A stretch of 64,000 nt of DNA from an uncultured Roseburia sp. (GTDB lineage Bacteria > Bacillota > Clostridia > Lachnospirales > Lachnospiraceae), in NCBI GenBank assembly GCA_946002055.1, contig CAMFYL010000005.1, forward strand, positions 1 through 64,000, written 5' to 3'. The notes below the pieces were generated by a model that ran no database searches, was not told where the DNA came from, and worked only from the letters and a program-made list of their open reading frames with translations. This document shows, in pieces, positions 35,363-45,084 of this stretch (the stretch's first letter is position 1; every line of letters starts with the position of its first letter). The position numbers were made by a program, and so were the translations under genes.

Positions 35363-37375
35363 TTAGTCCTCCTGCTCTGGCTTGGTGCCTTCCGGTGCAG
35401 GCTCATACTTTAAGAATTCATAGGTATAGGTAGCACTTCCTCCGGTAAGAGAATGAAGTACCGTTCCTATGCCATAAATGGTTGCGTACGGAATCTCTGC
35501 ATCTACTACGGTTGTTCCATCATCCTGTGGATTCATACCCATAATCTTAGCCCGGCGCTTTGAAAGTTCTCCCATAACATCTCCAACCTGCTCTTCCGGT
35601 GCCGTTACACTTAAGGATGCAATGGGCTCTAAGAGAATGGGCTGAGCCTTCATAATACCATCGCGAAGTGCCATGGTGGCCGCTGTCTTAAATGCTGCCT
35701 CGGAAGAATCTACAGAGTGGGAAGATCCGTCATACAAATTCACATGTACGCCCACAACAGGATATCCTGCCAATGGTCCACTTAAGGTTCCGTCAGCAAT
35801 TCCCTTTTCCACTGCCGGGAAAAAGTTCTTAGGAACCGCACCGCCTACAACAGTTTCTTCAAACTCATAGGCCCTTGTCAAATCCCCGGATGGGGTCAGC
35901 TTAATCTTAACGTGTCCGTACTGACCATGGCCGCCAGACTGTTTCTTGTGCTTGTATTCCACATCGGATGTACCTCGAATGGTCTCCTTATATGCCACCT
36001 TCGGCTTAGAAAGTTCCATTTCCACATTGTATTTTGTCTTAAGTCGATCGCATACTGCTGCTAAGTGTTGCTCGCTGATACCATGAATTAAGGTCTGGCG
36101 GTTTTCACTGTCATTTTCCACACGAAGAGTCACATCCTCTTCTGCCAGCTTGTGAAGAGACTGGGTTACCTTTTCCTCTTCCTTTGGATTCTTAGCTTGA
36201 TAGCGCATGGTGCAATATGGCTTAGAAATCGTCGTTCTAATATATAGGATTGGATTGGCCTTGGTGGATAAGCTGTCGGTGGTCTGTAAACCTGTCACCT
36301 TGCTGAGAGCACCAATGTCTCCGGCGTGAAGCTCAGGCACTTCCTCTGCCTTGGTTCCGTTCATCACAAAAAGTTTGCTGGCCTTCACTTCCTGTTCTTT
36401 GTGATAATTGTAAAGTGTATCGTCAGACTTAAGCACACCGGACTGCACCTTAATCAGGGAATATTTACCAATAAACGGATCCACTATGGTCTTAAACACA
36501 TAGGCTGACTTTGCTTTGGAGAAATTATAGTCCGCCTCGAACACCTCATTATTGGTGGCGTTGATACCAGCGCACTTCCTCTGATCCGGAGCCGGCAAAT
36601 ACTTGATGATATCTACCATCAAAGTATACATTCCTCTGCCAAGGGTGTTTGAGCCCATCATCACAGGAACAATACTTCCCTCAGCCACATTGTAACGCAG
36701 GGCCTGTCGGATTTCATTTTCTGAAAATGTATCCCCATTAAAGTAGCGATCTAAGAATTCATCGCTGGTCTCAGCTACCGCCTCCATCAATGCTTCCCGG
36801 AAAATCTCAAGGTTTTCCAGATTGTACTCCGGCACATCACATTTTTCTACCGTGCCGTCGTCCTTCCATCTCTTTGCCCGCTGCTGAAGAACATTGACAT
36901 ATCCCACAAACTGACCATTCTCACGAATTGGCAAATGAAATGGTGCAATGCATTTTCCGTACAATTCCTGCAACTGCAACACTACATTCTTATAGGAAAC
37001 ATCATCAATATCCATGTCGCTGACATAAATAATTCTTGGCAAATTGTACTGCTCACAAAGCTTCCAAGCTCTTCTGGTTCCGTTCTCAACCCCATTTTTA
37101 CCAGAGATAACAATAATTGCTGCATCCGCTGCGCTGACTGCTTCTTCCATTTCCCCCACGAAGTCAGCAGCTCCCGGTGTGTCCAGCACATTGATCTTGC
37201 AATCTTCCCACAGTATCGGCAACACCGTCATCTGGGTGGTGGCACATGATTCCGTCGTACGCTGCTTTGTGCTTGTTGCGATACCGTTCATGGCAGCCAC
37301 AAGACTGGACTTGCCTGCACCACTATGCCCCAGGACAACCACGTTACGAATCTTGTCCGTTGTAAAAACCTTCAT
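35363..37375 (-). CDS. EF-G-like protein with degenerate GTPase features
   Basis: 670 residues, organised like the EF-G-like proteins common in Clostridia (GTPase, beta-barrel, domains III-V ending in AEIPYATIYGIGTVLHSLTG). The P-loop GHSGAGKSS and G3 DTPGAADF are intact. The segment between them is about 20 residues shorter than in relatives, removing most of switch I, and the G4 NKxD motif reads SDMD. It may bind nucleotide weakly or have lost normal ribosome-coupled GTP hydrolysis. The ATG at 37375 with GGAGG nine nt upstream was chosen. It is a single gene, not near rpsL/rpsG/fusA. Confidence 0.88.
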   Translation of the reverse strand: MKVFTTDKIRNVVVLGHSGAGKSSLVAAMNGIATSTKQRTTESCATTQMTVLPILWEDCKINVLDTPGAADFVGEMEEAVSAADAAIIVISGKNGVENGTRRAWKLCEQYNLPRIIYVSDMDIDDVSYKNVVLQLQELYGKCIAPFHLPIRENGQFVGYVNVLQQRAKRWKDDGTVEKCDVPEYNLENLEIFREALMEAVAETSDEFLDRYFNGDTFSENEIRQALRYNVAEGSIVPVMMGSNTLGRGMYTLMVDIIKYLPAPDQRKCAGINATNNEVFEADYNFSKAKSAYVFKTIVDPFIGKYSLIKVQSGVLKSDDTLYNYHKEQEVKASKLFVMNGTKAEEVPELHAGDIGALSKVTGLQTTDSLSTKANPILYIRTTISKPYCTMRYQAKNPKEEEKVTQSLHKLAEEDVTLRVENDSENRQTLIHGISEQHLAAVCDRLKTKYNVEMELSKPKVAYKETIRGTSDVEYKHKKQSGGHGQYGHVKIKLTPSGDLTRAYEFEETVVGGAVPKNFFPAVEKGIADGTLSGPLAGYPVVGVHVNLYDGSSHSVDSSEAAFKTAATMALRDGIMKAQPILLEPIASLSVTAPEEQVGDVMGELSKRRAKIMGMNPQDDGTTVVDAEIPYATIYGIGTVLHSLTGGSATYTYEFLKYEPAPEGTKPEQED

Positions 37376-37502
37376 ACATGCATTCCTCCTCGTATTCAAT
37401 TTTAGTCGTAAATAAGTTATTTCTATTGTATCAGTGTGTGACGGAATTGACTACAGTTTTTTCGGAAAATTTATAAGAATATTTTGATTTGACAGAAAAT
37501 TT

Positions 37503-37557
37503 CGAGCCATTAGGGACACTCCCGGGTGCCAGAGGTACCTGTCCCTTCAATGGCTCG
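37503..37557. repeat. REP-like repeat, degenerate copy used as terminator
   Basis: CGAGCCATT-AGGGACA ... TGTCCCT-TCAATGGCTCG can fold as one stem; the centre holds GGGTGCCAGAGGTACC. It begins 6 nt after the stop codon of the NifX-like gene and is flanked by A/T runs, so it probably serves as that gene's terminator. Confidence 0.75.
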
Positions 37558-37563
37558 AAAAAC

Positions 37564-37974
37564 CTAGTGGCAGCAACCACCGCAACCGCTTCCACAGCCG
37601 CCGGCAGTGTCTCCACAGCAGCTTCCTGCGCTGTGATCGCAATCACAGTTAGCAGCCGCGCTAATCTGAAGATTTCCCTGCATAAATGCTGCAACTGCAT
37701 CGTCAGCCAAGCCCTCAACATTAGGGCAAACGGAGATGCCTGCCTGCTGCAAGCCTTCCATAGCGCCGTCACCGATACCCTGGCAAATTACAAGGGCAAC
37801 AGAGTAGTCCATCATAGTAGCAACTACTGCATTGTGTCCCTGACCGAAAGGTTGAACTACAGCGGAATCTAAGATTCTGCCATCTTCTACCTCGTACAAC
37901 TTAAAGTACTCTGCGTGGCCAAAGTGCTGGCCCACATTACCTGTCTCTTTATCATATGTTACTGCTATAACCAT
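37564..37974 (-). CDS. NifX/NifB-type iron-molybdenum cofactor-binding domain protein with Cys-rich tail
   Basis: 136 residues. The dinitrogenase FeMo-cofactor-binding domain spans about 1-108 (MVIAVTYDKETGNVGQHFGH, ALVICQGIGDGAMEGLQQAG). A Gly/Cys-rich tail follows (CDCDHSAGSCCG, CGSGCGGCCH), ten cysteines in about 30 residues, likely for metal or cluster binding. No nif genes are present, so nitrogen fixation is not implied. AAGGAGGATATATT precedes the ATG. Confidence 0.87.
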   Translation of the reverse strand: MVIAVTYDKETGNVGQHFGHAEYFKLYEVEDGRILDSAVVQPFGQGHNAVVATMMDYSVALVICQGIGDGAMEGLQQAGISVCPNVEGLADDAVAAFMQGNLQISAAANCDCDHSAGSCCGDTAGGCGSGCGGCCH

Positions 37975-38000
37975 AATATATCCTCCTTAAAAATACAGTT

Positions 38001-38029
38001 TCGGCATGAGCAAATTCCGCCCATGCCGA
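38001..38029 (-). terminator. Hairpin between serS and the NifX-like gene
   Basis: TCGGCATG/CATGCCGA stem (38001-38008, 38022-38029), with AACTGTATTTTT following on the minus strand; the U-run starts several bases after the stem, so termination may be partial. Confidence 0.55.
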
Positions 38030-38040
38030 TGAATTCTCTA

Positions 38041-39327
38041 TTAATGTTTTGGTGTAAGAACACTCTTACCACCCATATATGGCTGCAATGCAGCTGGGAT
38101 ATTAACAGAACCGTCTGCATTTAAGTTGTTCTCCAAAAATGCGATAAGCATTCTAGGTGGAGCAACTACTGTATTGTTCAAGGTGTGTGCAAAATACTTG
38201 CCATCAGCACCCTTGACACGAATCTTCAAACGACGAGCCTGTGCATCACCAAGATTTGAGCAAGAGCCTACCTCAAAGTACTTCTGCTGTCTTGGAGACC
38301 AAGCCTCAACATCACAAGATTTCACTTTAAGATCAGCCAAATCTCCGGAGCAACACTCAAGGGTACGAACCGGAATATCTAAGCTTCTAAACAAGTCTAC
38401 GGTGTTCTGCCACAACTTGTCATACCACATTGGTGACTCTTCCGGCTTACATACCACAACCATTTCCTGCTTTTCGAACTGGTGGATACGGTAAACACCG
38501 CGCTCCTCGATACCGTGAGCTCCCTTTTCCTTGCGGAAGCATGGAGAGTAACTTGTAAGTGTATAAGGAAGCTTCTCCTCATCATTTAATGTATCAATGA
38601 ATTTACCAATCATTGAGTGCTCAGATGTACCGATTAAGTACAAGTCTTCGCCTTCAATCTTGTACATCATAGCATCCATCTCTTCGAAGCTCATAACACC
38701 GGTAACCACATTAGAGCGAATCATAAATGGTGGCACACAGTAGGTAAATCCTCGATCAATCATGAAATCTCTTGCGTAAGAGATGACCGCTGAGTGAAGT
38801 CTTGCGATATCTCCCATCAAATAATAGAAACCATTTCCTGCAACTTTACCAGCGCTCTCAAGGTCAATACCATCGAAACGCTCCATAATCTCTGTGTGAT
38901 AAGGAACCTCAAAATCAGGAACCACCGGCTCGCCATATTTCTCAATTTCCACGTTACAAGAATCGTCCTTCCCAATTGGTACAGAAGGATCAATGATGTT
39001 TGGAATACTCATCATAATCTGAGTTACCTTTTCGGATAACTCCTTCTCCTGTGGCTCAAGCTCAGCCAGACGCTTAGAAATATCAGCAACCTGTGCCTTT
39101 ACCTCCTCAGCCTCGTCCTTCTTGCCCTGGGCCATCAATGCACCAATTTCCTTGGCAATCTTGTTCTTCTTAGAACGAAGTTCATCTGCTTCCTGCTGAG
39201 CAGCACGAGCCTTAGCGTCAAGCTCGATTACCTCATCCACAAGGGGAAGCTTGTGATCCTGGAACTTGTTCTTAATATTCTGTTTTACAATGTCAGGATT
39301 CTCTCTTAAAAATTTAATATCAATCAT
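38041..39327 (-). CDS. serS: Seryl-tRNA synthetase
   Basis: 428-residue class II synthetase that charges tRNA-Ser. N-terminal coiled-coil arm (about 25-105, Lys/Glu-rich, AQQEADELRSKKNKIAKEIG). Class II motif 2 around SPCFRKEKGAHGIEERGVYR; motif 3 with NNTVVAPPRMLIAFLEN. It starts 12 bp after glyA, so serine use and serine-tRNA charging are coupled in one operon. There is no room for a T-box leader in front of it. Confidence 0.97.
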   Translation of the reverse strand: MIDIKFLRENPDIVKQNIKNKFQDHKLPLVDEVIELDAKARAAQQEADELRSKKNKIAKEIGALMAQGKKDEAEEVKAQVADISKRLAELEPQEKELSEKVTQIMMSIPNIIDPSVPIGKDDSCNVEIEKYGEPVVPDFEVPYHTEIMERFDGIDLESAGKVAGNGFYYLMGDIARLHSAVISYARDFMIDRGFTYCVPPFMIRSNVVTGVMSFEEMDAMMYKIEGEDLYLIGTSEHSMIGKFIDTLNDEEKLPYTLTSYSPCFRKEKGAHGIEERGVYRIHQFEKQEMVVVCKPEESPMWYDKLWQNTVDLFRSLDIPVRTLECCSGDLADLKVKSCDVEAWSPRQQKYFEVGSCSNLGDAQARRLKIRVKGADGKYFAHTLNNTVVAPPRMLIAFLENNLNADGSVNIPAALQPYMGGKSVLTPKH

Positions 39328-39339
39328 GATAATCTTCCT

Positions 39340-40578
39340 TTACTGTAATGGATATTTCTTTGTCAACTCATCAACGATTGCTCTTGCCTTAGGAACGCCT
39401 GCTTCCCCTTCCTTGATTACTGAAGCAATTGCCTCCGCAACCTGGTCAAAGTCAGCCTCATTCAGTCCACGGCTGGTAGCTGCAGGTGTTCCCAAACGGA
39501 CACCACTTGTTACAAATGGGCTCTTTGGATCGTTAGGAATGGTATTCTTGTTGGCTGTGATGTGAGCCTGATCCAAAAGTTTCTCCACTTCCTTACCGGT
39601 AAGATCAAATGGTGTCAAGTCTACAAGCATCAAGTGGTTGTCTGTTCCGTCAGAAACAATCTTGATACCTCTATCCTGCAATCCCTTGCAGAGCGCCTGA
39701 GCGTTCTTTGCAACATTTGTCATATATTCCTTGAACTCCGGCTGAAGTGCTTCCTGGAAGCAAACTGCCTTTGCTGCGATAACATGCATCAGTGGGCCAC
39801 CCTGTGTTCCCGGGAAAATAGCCTTGTTGAAGTTGAACTTCTCGTTTGCCTCAGCAGTAGCCATAATCATACCACCACGAGGTCCGCGAAGTGTCTTATG
39901 AGTTGTAGTGGTAACTACATCTGCATAAGGAATTGGACTCATGTGAAGACCGGCAGCAACAAGACCTGCAATGTGAGCCATATCTACCATAAGAACAGCT
40001 CCTACCATATCTGCAATCTCACGGAATCTCTTGAAGTCAATTGCTCTGGCATAAGCGGATGCACCGGCAATAATCATCTTTGGCTGGCACTCCTTAGCGA
40101 TGCGCTCTACCTCATCATAATCAATGAAACCTTCATCATTAACACCGTAAGGAACGATGTTAAAGTAAGTACCGGAAAAGTTAACCGGTGAACCGTGTGT
40201 CAAATGTCCGCCGTGATCTAAGTTCATACCCATAATGGTATCTCCAGGCTTACATACAGCAAACTCAACTGCCATATTTGCCTGTGCACCTGAATGTGGC
40301 TGAACATTTACGTAATCGCAGCCGAACAATTCTTTTGCACGGTCCCTTGCCAAATCTTCTACTACGTCAACGCATTCGCATCCACCATAGTAACGCTTTC
40401 CAGGATATCCTTCTGCATACTTATTTGTAAGAATGCTTCCCATGGTTGACATAACAGCCGGGCTTACCCAGTTCTCAGAAGCGATCAACTCGATATGATC
40501 TGACTGTCTGTTAAATTCTGCTGTGATTGCGTCTGCAATCTGTGGATCTACTGCTTTGATATCTTCAAATGTGTACAT
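39340..40578 (-). CDS. glyA: Serine hydroxymethyltransferase
   Basis: 412-residue PLP enzyme interconverting serine and glycine with tetrahydrofolate. PLP Lys in [15 protein letters not shown]; active-site [12 protein letters not shown] and [12 protein letters not shown] also present. The ATG at 40578 has AAGGAG before it; an extra upstream in-frame start two codons earlier is less well placed. It lies 31 bp after secDF and 12 bp before serS. Confidence 0.97.
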   Translation of the reverse strand: MYTFEDIKAVDPQIADAITAEFNRQSDHIELIASENWVSPAVMSTMGSILTNKYAEGYPGKRYYGGCECVDVVEDLARDRAKELFGCDYVNVQPHSGAQANMAVEFAVCKPGDTIMGMNLDHGGHLTHGSPVNFSGTYFNIVPYGVNDEGFIDYDEVERIAKECQPKMIIAGASAYARAIDFKRFREIADMVGAVLMVDMAHIAGLVAAGLHMSPIPYADVVTTTTHKTLRGPRGGMIMATAEANEKFNFNKAIFPGTQGGPLMHVIAAKAVCFQEALQPEFKEYMTNVAKNAQALCKGLQDRGIKIVSDGTDNHLMLVDLTPFDLTGKEVEKLLDQAHITANKNTIPNDPKSPFVTSGVRLGTPAATSRGLNEADFDQVAEAIASVIKEGEAGVPKARAIVDELTKKYPLQ

Positions 40579-40609
40579 ATTCAATCTCCTTATTTATATA
40601 CTACCCAAT

Positions 40610-42889
40610 TTACTTGTTCTTCTTTGACTTGATTCTAACTTTCATCACATACCACAACTCTACTGCGATGCAGATAGATGAGTATGTACCGCAAATCACA
40701 CCGATTAACAGTGGGAATGCAAATTCCCGAATACTTGTCACTCCCAATAGTAATAACATTAGTACCATTACCGCTGTGGTAATAGAAGTACTAACAGTTC
40801 TGGAAAGTGTCTGGCTGATACTGGTGTTGGCAAGTTCTGCCAAAGCTTCCGGCGATTCGTTGCGAAGAGTCTTCTTGTTCTCACGAATTCTGTCAAAGAG
40901 AACAATGGTATCGTTGACAGAGTATCCGATAACCGTCAGCATACATGCGATAAAGGCACTGCCCACAGAAATACGAACCAAAGCATATACTGCCAAAACA
41001 ACCAAAACGTCATGAATCAAAGCCACGATTGCACTGCTGGCGCAACGCAGATCCTTAAATCTGAACCAGATGTAAAGCAACATAAAGAATGCTGCAACAA
41101 CAACGGCGATAATAGACTGTGAACGCATCTCTCCACTGATGGTAGAACCAATACTTGTTGAAGTGATAGCGGTATCTTTCACACCATAATCCTTTTCAAG
41201 CATCTGATTTAACGCCTCACGCTTATCAAGAGAAAGCTCACCTGTCTTGAAAATAATCTGATTGCTTCCGTCCACAACCTGGGTCTGAATGTCGTTGCTT
41301 CCAATGGCATCTGCAATCTTTGGAACAATTTCCTTGTCAGCATCTTCCAATGTGTAATTCTCGTTAAATTCAACGGTTGTAGATGTACCACCTAAGAACT
41401 CAAGGCTGTAGTTTAATGACTTGTCGCCCTTTGCTCCGTGAAGTCCCATAGCAATAAAGCCGGCTGCAATAACTGCAATGGAAGCGATAAAGAACACGCC
41501 TCTCTTACCAACAAAGTTCACCGTCTTAATATTCTTAGCCTTGCCATAGAATTTTTCATTTCTGATGCCTACTGCATAAAGAGCATTCATCAAAATTCTA
41601 GTAACAACAAGTGCTGTAAACATAGATAGGATAACACCGATTGCAAGTGTGATAGCAAATCCCTTAACAGTACCGGAACCAAGAACTCCAAGAACTGCTG
41701 CTGCAATCAGTGTTGTTACATTACCATCCACGATAGCGGAAAGTGCTTTCTTGTATCCAATATCAATAGCTGCTGCAACGCTCTTGCCAGTTGCGATTTC
41801 CTCGCGAATTCTGGCAAAAATGATAACGTTGGCATCCACCGCCATACCGATGGAAAGCACGATACCTGCAATACCGGGAAGTGTAAGTGTAATGTCAAAT
41901 GCCCAAAGGATAAAGAGCATCAAGCCTGTGTAAAGTGCCAAAGCAATAGATGCTGCAACGCCCGGGATAAAGTACATAACAATTAAGAAAGCCATAACAA
42001 TCAACAAACCGATTCCGCCGGCCTTCAAGCTTGTTGCCAATGCGTCGCCACCAAGCTGTGCTCCAACCACCTCTGACTGCAATTCTTTCAACTCGATGTT
42101 CAAACCACCGATACGGATGTAAGAAGCTAGTCTCTCTGCAGCTTCGAAGTCCTCCATTCCCTCGATAATGCACTGACCATTGGTGATTGCCGCATTAACA
42201 TTAGGTACACTTACAAACTGTCCATCGTAGTAAATTCCGATAGACTCACCCTTTGCAAATGCTGCTGTTGTAGCGTCAGCAAAAGCCTTGGTACCCTTGT
42301 CATTTAATGTGATAGAAACCACCGGAGCAACAGCACCAGTCTGCTCATTCTGCTGATTGACTGCATCTGCACTCTTAACATCAGAACCCTGCAATACAAC
42401 AGAACCATTTTTGATTTTCTCATCCAAGTCTCCAATCAACTTGTACTCACCTGTTGCCTGATCCATCTCATAGTTCTGATTGCCATCGGCATCTGTCTGT
42501 GAAATAAAGTAAATAGAACCCGGTGTTCCCAATTCTTCCAACAATGCGTTAGCATCTGTCACACCCGGGATTTCAACGGTGATACGGTCATCACCTACCG
42601 GATAAACACTTGCCTCTGTGGTTGAACTCTCAGAACCAAGTTCGTTTTCGATACGCTTCTGCAACTTTGTAATGGTATCGTTCATTTCTTCATCCGTTGG
42701 CTTGTCCCCAACAGCCTGGTAAGTAATACTTACACCTCCGGCCAAATCCAATCCCAAACGGATTTTGTAATCGTCACTCTTAGCAACAGTGGCAGTCACA
42801 ATGTTGAATGCCAAATAGCCAAAGCCAACGATGCAGGCAAGCAAAACTACAAGCCATGCTATACCCTGTCCCTTTTTTAATCGTTTCAT
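40610..42889 (-). CDS. secDF: Fused protein translocase subunits SecD-SecF
   Basis: A 759-residue single polypeptide combining SecD (about 1-440) and SecF (about 460-759), each with six membrane helices and a periplasmic-side domain; it uses the proton gradient to assist protein export. SecD signatures LGLDLAGGVSITYQ and GMAVDANVIIFARIREE; SecF signatures LEFLGGTSTTVEF and GYSVNDTIVLFDRIREN. The ATG overlaps the scfB stop codon as ATGA, so translation is coupled to the SCIFF maturase. secDF next to scfAB is a recurring clostridial arrangement. Confidence 0.96.
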   Translation of the reverse strand: MKRLKKGQGIAWLVVLLACIVGFGYLAFNIVTATVAKSDDYKIRLGLDLAGGVSITYQAVGDKPTDEEMNDTITKLQKRIENELGSESSTTEASVYPVGDDRITVEIPGVTDANALLEELGTPGSIYFISQTDADGNQNYEMDQATGEYKLIGDLDEKIKNGSVVLQGSDVKSADAVNQQNEQTGAVAPVVSITLNDKGTKAFADATTAAFAKGESIGIYYDGQFVSVPNVNAAITNGQCIIEGMEDFEAAERLASYIRIGGLNIELKELQSEVVGAQLGGDALATSLKAGGIGLLIVMAFLIVMYFIPGVAASIALALYTGLMLFILWAFDITLTLPGIAGIVLSIGMAVDANVIIFARIREEIATGKSVAAAIDIGYKKALSAIVDGNVTTLIAAAVLGVLGSGTVKGFAITLAIGVILSMFTALVVTRILMNALYAVGIRNEKFYGKAKNIKTVNFVGKRGVFFIASIAVIAAGFIAMGLHGAKGDKSLNYSLEFLGGTSTTVEFNENYTLEDADKEIVPKIADAIGSNDIQTQVVDGSNQIIFKTGELSLDKREALNQMLEKDYGVKDTAITSTSIGSTISGEMRSQSIIAVVVAAFFMLLYIWFRFKDLRCASSAIVALIHDVLVVLAVYALVRISVGSAFIACMLTVIGYSVNDTIVLFDRIRENKKTLRNESPEALAELANTSISQTLSRTVSTSITTAVMVLMLLLLGVTSIREFAFPLLIGVICGTYSSICIAVELWYVMKVRIKSKKNK

Positions 42890-44262
42890 TCTTTTTCTCC
42901 TTCTTTTGCAGCCAACGCTGCTTTTATCATAATTGCACACTCAACACGCTTTTTTTGAAGTGCACAACCAATATCATAGGCATTGTGAATATCCCCATGG
43001 AAATTGTAAGAGTTGGCGGCGCAACCACCACTGCAATAAAATCTTGCAAAACACTCTCTACATTTATCCTTTGCGTAAACATTGCAACTCTTAAAGGAAT
43101 CACGAAGATCGGTGTTAACCACACCATCATCTACATTTCCCATTAAGAAATCAGGATTACCTACAAACTGGTGACACGGATACAAATCACCGGTAGGTGT
43201 CACAGCCAAATACTCGGTACCTGAACCACATCCTGACAAGCGCTTTGCCACACAAGGCCCACCTTCCAAATCAATCATAAAGTGGAAGAAATTGAAATCC
43301 TCATCTGTGCCATGGCGACGAACCATCTCCTCTGCCAAATTCTCATATTCTTCGAAGAGTTGTGGCAAATCTTCCTCACGAAGAGCATAATCATCTGTCT
43401 CCTGAGCAACCACCGGCTCAACGGAAATCTGTTTGAATCCCAAATCTGCCAGGTGAAGTACATCCTTGGAGAAGTCCAAGTTGTTTCTGGTAAATGTTCC
43501 TCTCACATAGTACTTGTCCTGATTACGACTGTCTGCAAACTTCTGGAATTTAGGCACGATTAAATCGTAACTCTCGGCTCCCTTAGGGAATGGACGCATC
43601 ATGTTGTGAATCTCAGGTCTACCGTCGATACTTAGAACAACATTGCCCATCTCCTTGTTGGCAAATTCCATAATATCGTCATCCAAAAGTACTCCATTTG
43701 TTGTGAGAGTAAATCGGAAATTCTTGTCATATTTCTCTTCGAGACTTCTTCCGTAAGCCACCAAATCCTTAACAACCTGGAAGTTCAAAAGCGGTTCTCC
43801 GCCAAAGAAATCCACTTCCAAGTTGCGACGCTTGCCTGAGTTGGCAACTAAGAAATCCAGTGCTTTCTTGCCCACTTCAAAACTCATAAGCTCCCGCTTA
43901 CCGTGATATTCCCCTTCCTCAGCAAAACAATATTTGCAGGCAAGGTTACAATCGTGAGCAATATGTAAACATAACGCCTTAACCACAGTTGGTCTGTTTG
44001 CAAAGTCTGTGATGTACGGCTCGTAATTATCTTTTGAGAATAAATCCTCACTGGCGATCAAATCCTGAATCTCCTGCCATGCTTCTTCCAAATCCCCGGC
44101 CTGGCTCGGATACTTTTCTTCCAATGCTGCAAAAATAGCATTCTTGTCCGAAGACTCATACATTTCAATCATGTCATAGGTCAAATCATCCACTACGTGA
44201 ATGGCTCCACTGTTCACATCGATCACAATGTTATAACCGCCCATTTTGTATTGATGAACCAA
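42886..44262 (-). CDS. scfB: Radical SAM/SPASM maturase of the SCIFF peptide
   Basis: A 458-residue radical SAM enzyme that forms thioether links between Cys and partner residues of the SCIFF peptide (ranthipeptide maturation). Radical SAM cluster CxxxCxxC is Cys105, Cys109, Cys112 in HDCNLACKYCFAEEG; a C-terminal SPASM region with many cysteines (CGSGTEYLAVTPTGDLYPCH, CRECFARFYCSGGC) binds auxiliary clusters. The N-terminal RRE-like part begins MVHQYKMGGYNIVIDVNSG. The start is a TTG at 44262, six nt after GGAGG; the apparent upstream ATG lies before that ribosome site. It is preceded by scfA and overlaps secDF by 4 bp. Confidence 0.95.
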   Translation of the reverse strand: MVHQYKMGGYNIVIDVNSGAIHVVDDLTYDMIEMYESSDKNAIFAALEEKYPSQAGDLEEAWQEIQDLIASEDLFSKDNYEPYITDFANRPTVVKALCLHIAHDCNLACKYCFAEEGEYHGKRELMSFEVGKKALDFLVANSGKRRNLEVDFFGGEPLLNFQVVKDLVAYGRSLEEKYDKNFRFTLTTNGVLLDDDIMEFANKEMGNVVLSIDGRPEIHNMMRPFPKGAESYDLIVPKFQKFADSRNQDKYYVRGTFTRNNLDFSKDVLHLADLGFKQISVEPVVAQETDDYALREEDLPQLFEEYENLAEEMVRRHGTDEDFNFFHFMIDLEGGPCVAKRLSGCGSGTEYLAVTPTGDLYPCHQFVGNPDFLMGNVDDGVVNTDLRDSFKSCNVYAKDKCRECFARFYCSGGCAANSYNFHGDIHNAYDIGCALQKKRVECAIMIKAALAAKEGEKE

Positions 44263-44353
44263 AATAGACCTCCTTATAAAACGCACAAATGACCGAACGC
44301 AAAATGCGTACGGTCGTGTTATGCTTAGTCAATGCTAATTCTTATAAAATTAA

Positions 44354-44497
44354 TTACTTGTTGTTCTCGCAACTCTGGTTACCTACGGTACAAGATGTCT
44401 TGCAAGCTGACTGGCAAGATGTCTGGCACTCGCCACATCCACCCTTCTTTACTGTGTTCTGAAGCTTCTTTGTATTTAATGTCTGTACATGTTTCAT
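44354..44497 (-). CDS. scfA: SCIFF precursor peptide (six cysteines in forty-five)
   Basis: 47 residues beginning MKHVQTLNTKKLQNTVKKGG, followed by six cysteines at 21, 24, 28, 32, 36 and 43 interspersed with Ser/Thr/Gln/Gly. This is the conserved SCIFF ribosomal peptide of Clostridia, substrate of the adjacent radical SAM maturase. The leader part is 1-20. AAGGAGATTATCATT precedes the ATG. The mature product and its role are not established for this organism; candidates include quorum or redox-related signalling. Confidence 0.95.
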   Translation of the reverse strand: MKHVQTLNTKKLQNTVKKGGCGECQTSCQSACKTSCTVGNQSCENNK

Positions 44498-44557
44498 AAT
44501 GATAATCTCCTTATACGTCTATGTATTCTATGATATAGAAATATATCAAGCGGATTT

Positions 44558-44586
44558 ATTATAGCACAACAACTTCCAAAGGAAAA
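44558..44586 (-). promoter_or_regulatory. Probable promoter of scfA
   Basis: Minus strand extended -10 TGCTATAAT (TATAAT at 44558-44563) with a weak -35 TTTCCT 16-17 nt upstream, about 60 nt before scfA. Confidence 0.5.
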
Positions 44587-44604
44587 GAGGTTTTTCGCCT
44601 ATTT

Positions 44605-44970
44605 TCAGCTAATCATCCCCCCTAACATCCCTGCTCCCATACACACTGCAATGGTGGTGATAGAGGTCATAGGTTCTGGAAGAGACCCCCTACAAATAAC
44701 AAGTCCAATGGCCAGAAGGATGACAACATAGGCAGTTCCTGCCAAAAGCCCCCACAAAAACTTTCTGGTTTTCTTCATTTTCCCCACAATATAGCCTCCC
44801 AGCATACAGGAAATCACATAAATAACGATGACTCCCACCTTGGCCACCATTTCCTCCTTATCCACTTTTGATACCAGAAATGCCAGCGCAATCAGCAAGA
44901 GGCCTGTCACAATATACATAACCAGAACAGTCTTTATGAGCTGTCCGCCTTTTTGCTTTTTTCTTTCCAT
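44605..44970 (-). CDS. TIGR04086-type small membrane protein
   Basis: 121 residues with four predicted helices (TVLVMYIVTGLLLIALAFLV, VIVIYVISCMLGGYIVG, FLWGLLAGTAYVVILLAIGL, TTIAVCMGAGMLGGMIS). It matches the YrzE/TIGR04086 type of small membrane proteins that occur beside scfA and sec genes in Clostridia. Function unknown. It is upstream of scfA on the same strand; the scfA promoter lies just past its stop. Confidence 0.75.
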   Translation of the reverse strand: MERKKQKGGQLIKTVLVMYIVTGLLLIALAFLVSKVDKEEMVAKVGVIVIYVISCMLGGYIVGKMKKTRKFLWGLLAGTAYVVILLAIGLVICRGSLPEPMTSITTIAVCMGAGMLGGMIS

Positions 44971-45024
44971 TCTTTTTACCTAACAAAGCTCTTGCCATAT
45001 TCTATGCAAACCTATGGGATTTTA

Positions 45025-45053
45025 TTGCATTTTCTTTTGAGAAATGGTACAAT
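45025..45053 (+). promoter_or_regulatory. Promoter of the membrane-anchored unknown
   Basis: TTGCAT (45025-45030), 17-nt spacer, TACAAT (45048-45053), 31 nt before the ATG. Confidence 0.65.
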
Positions 45054-45084
45054 GACAAACGATATTTTTAGGAGGATTTAGCTC

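Noticed and set aside
37564..37974. Evidence for nitrogen fixation from a NifX-like protein
   Set aside because: The domain is widespread in non-fixing anaerobes and no nif structural or assembly genes are present.
39328..39339. T-box leader for serS
   Set aside because: Only 12 bp separate glyA and serS, and no T-box motif (TGGNACCGCG) is seen there or before glyA.
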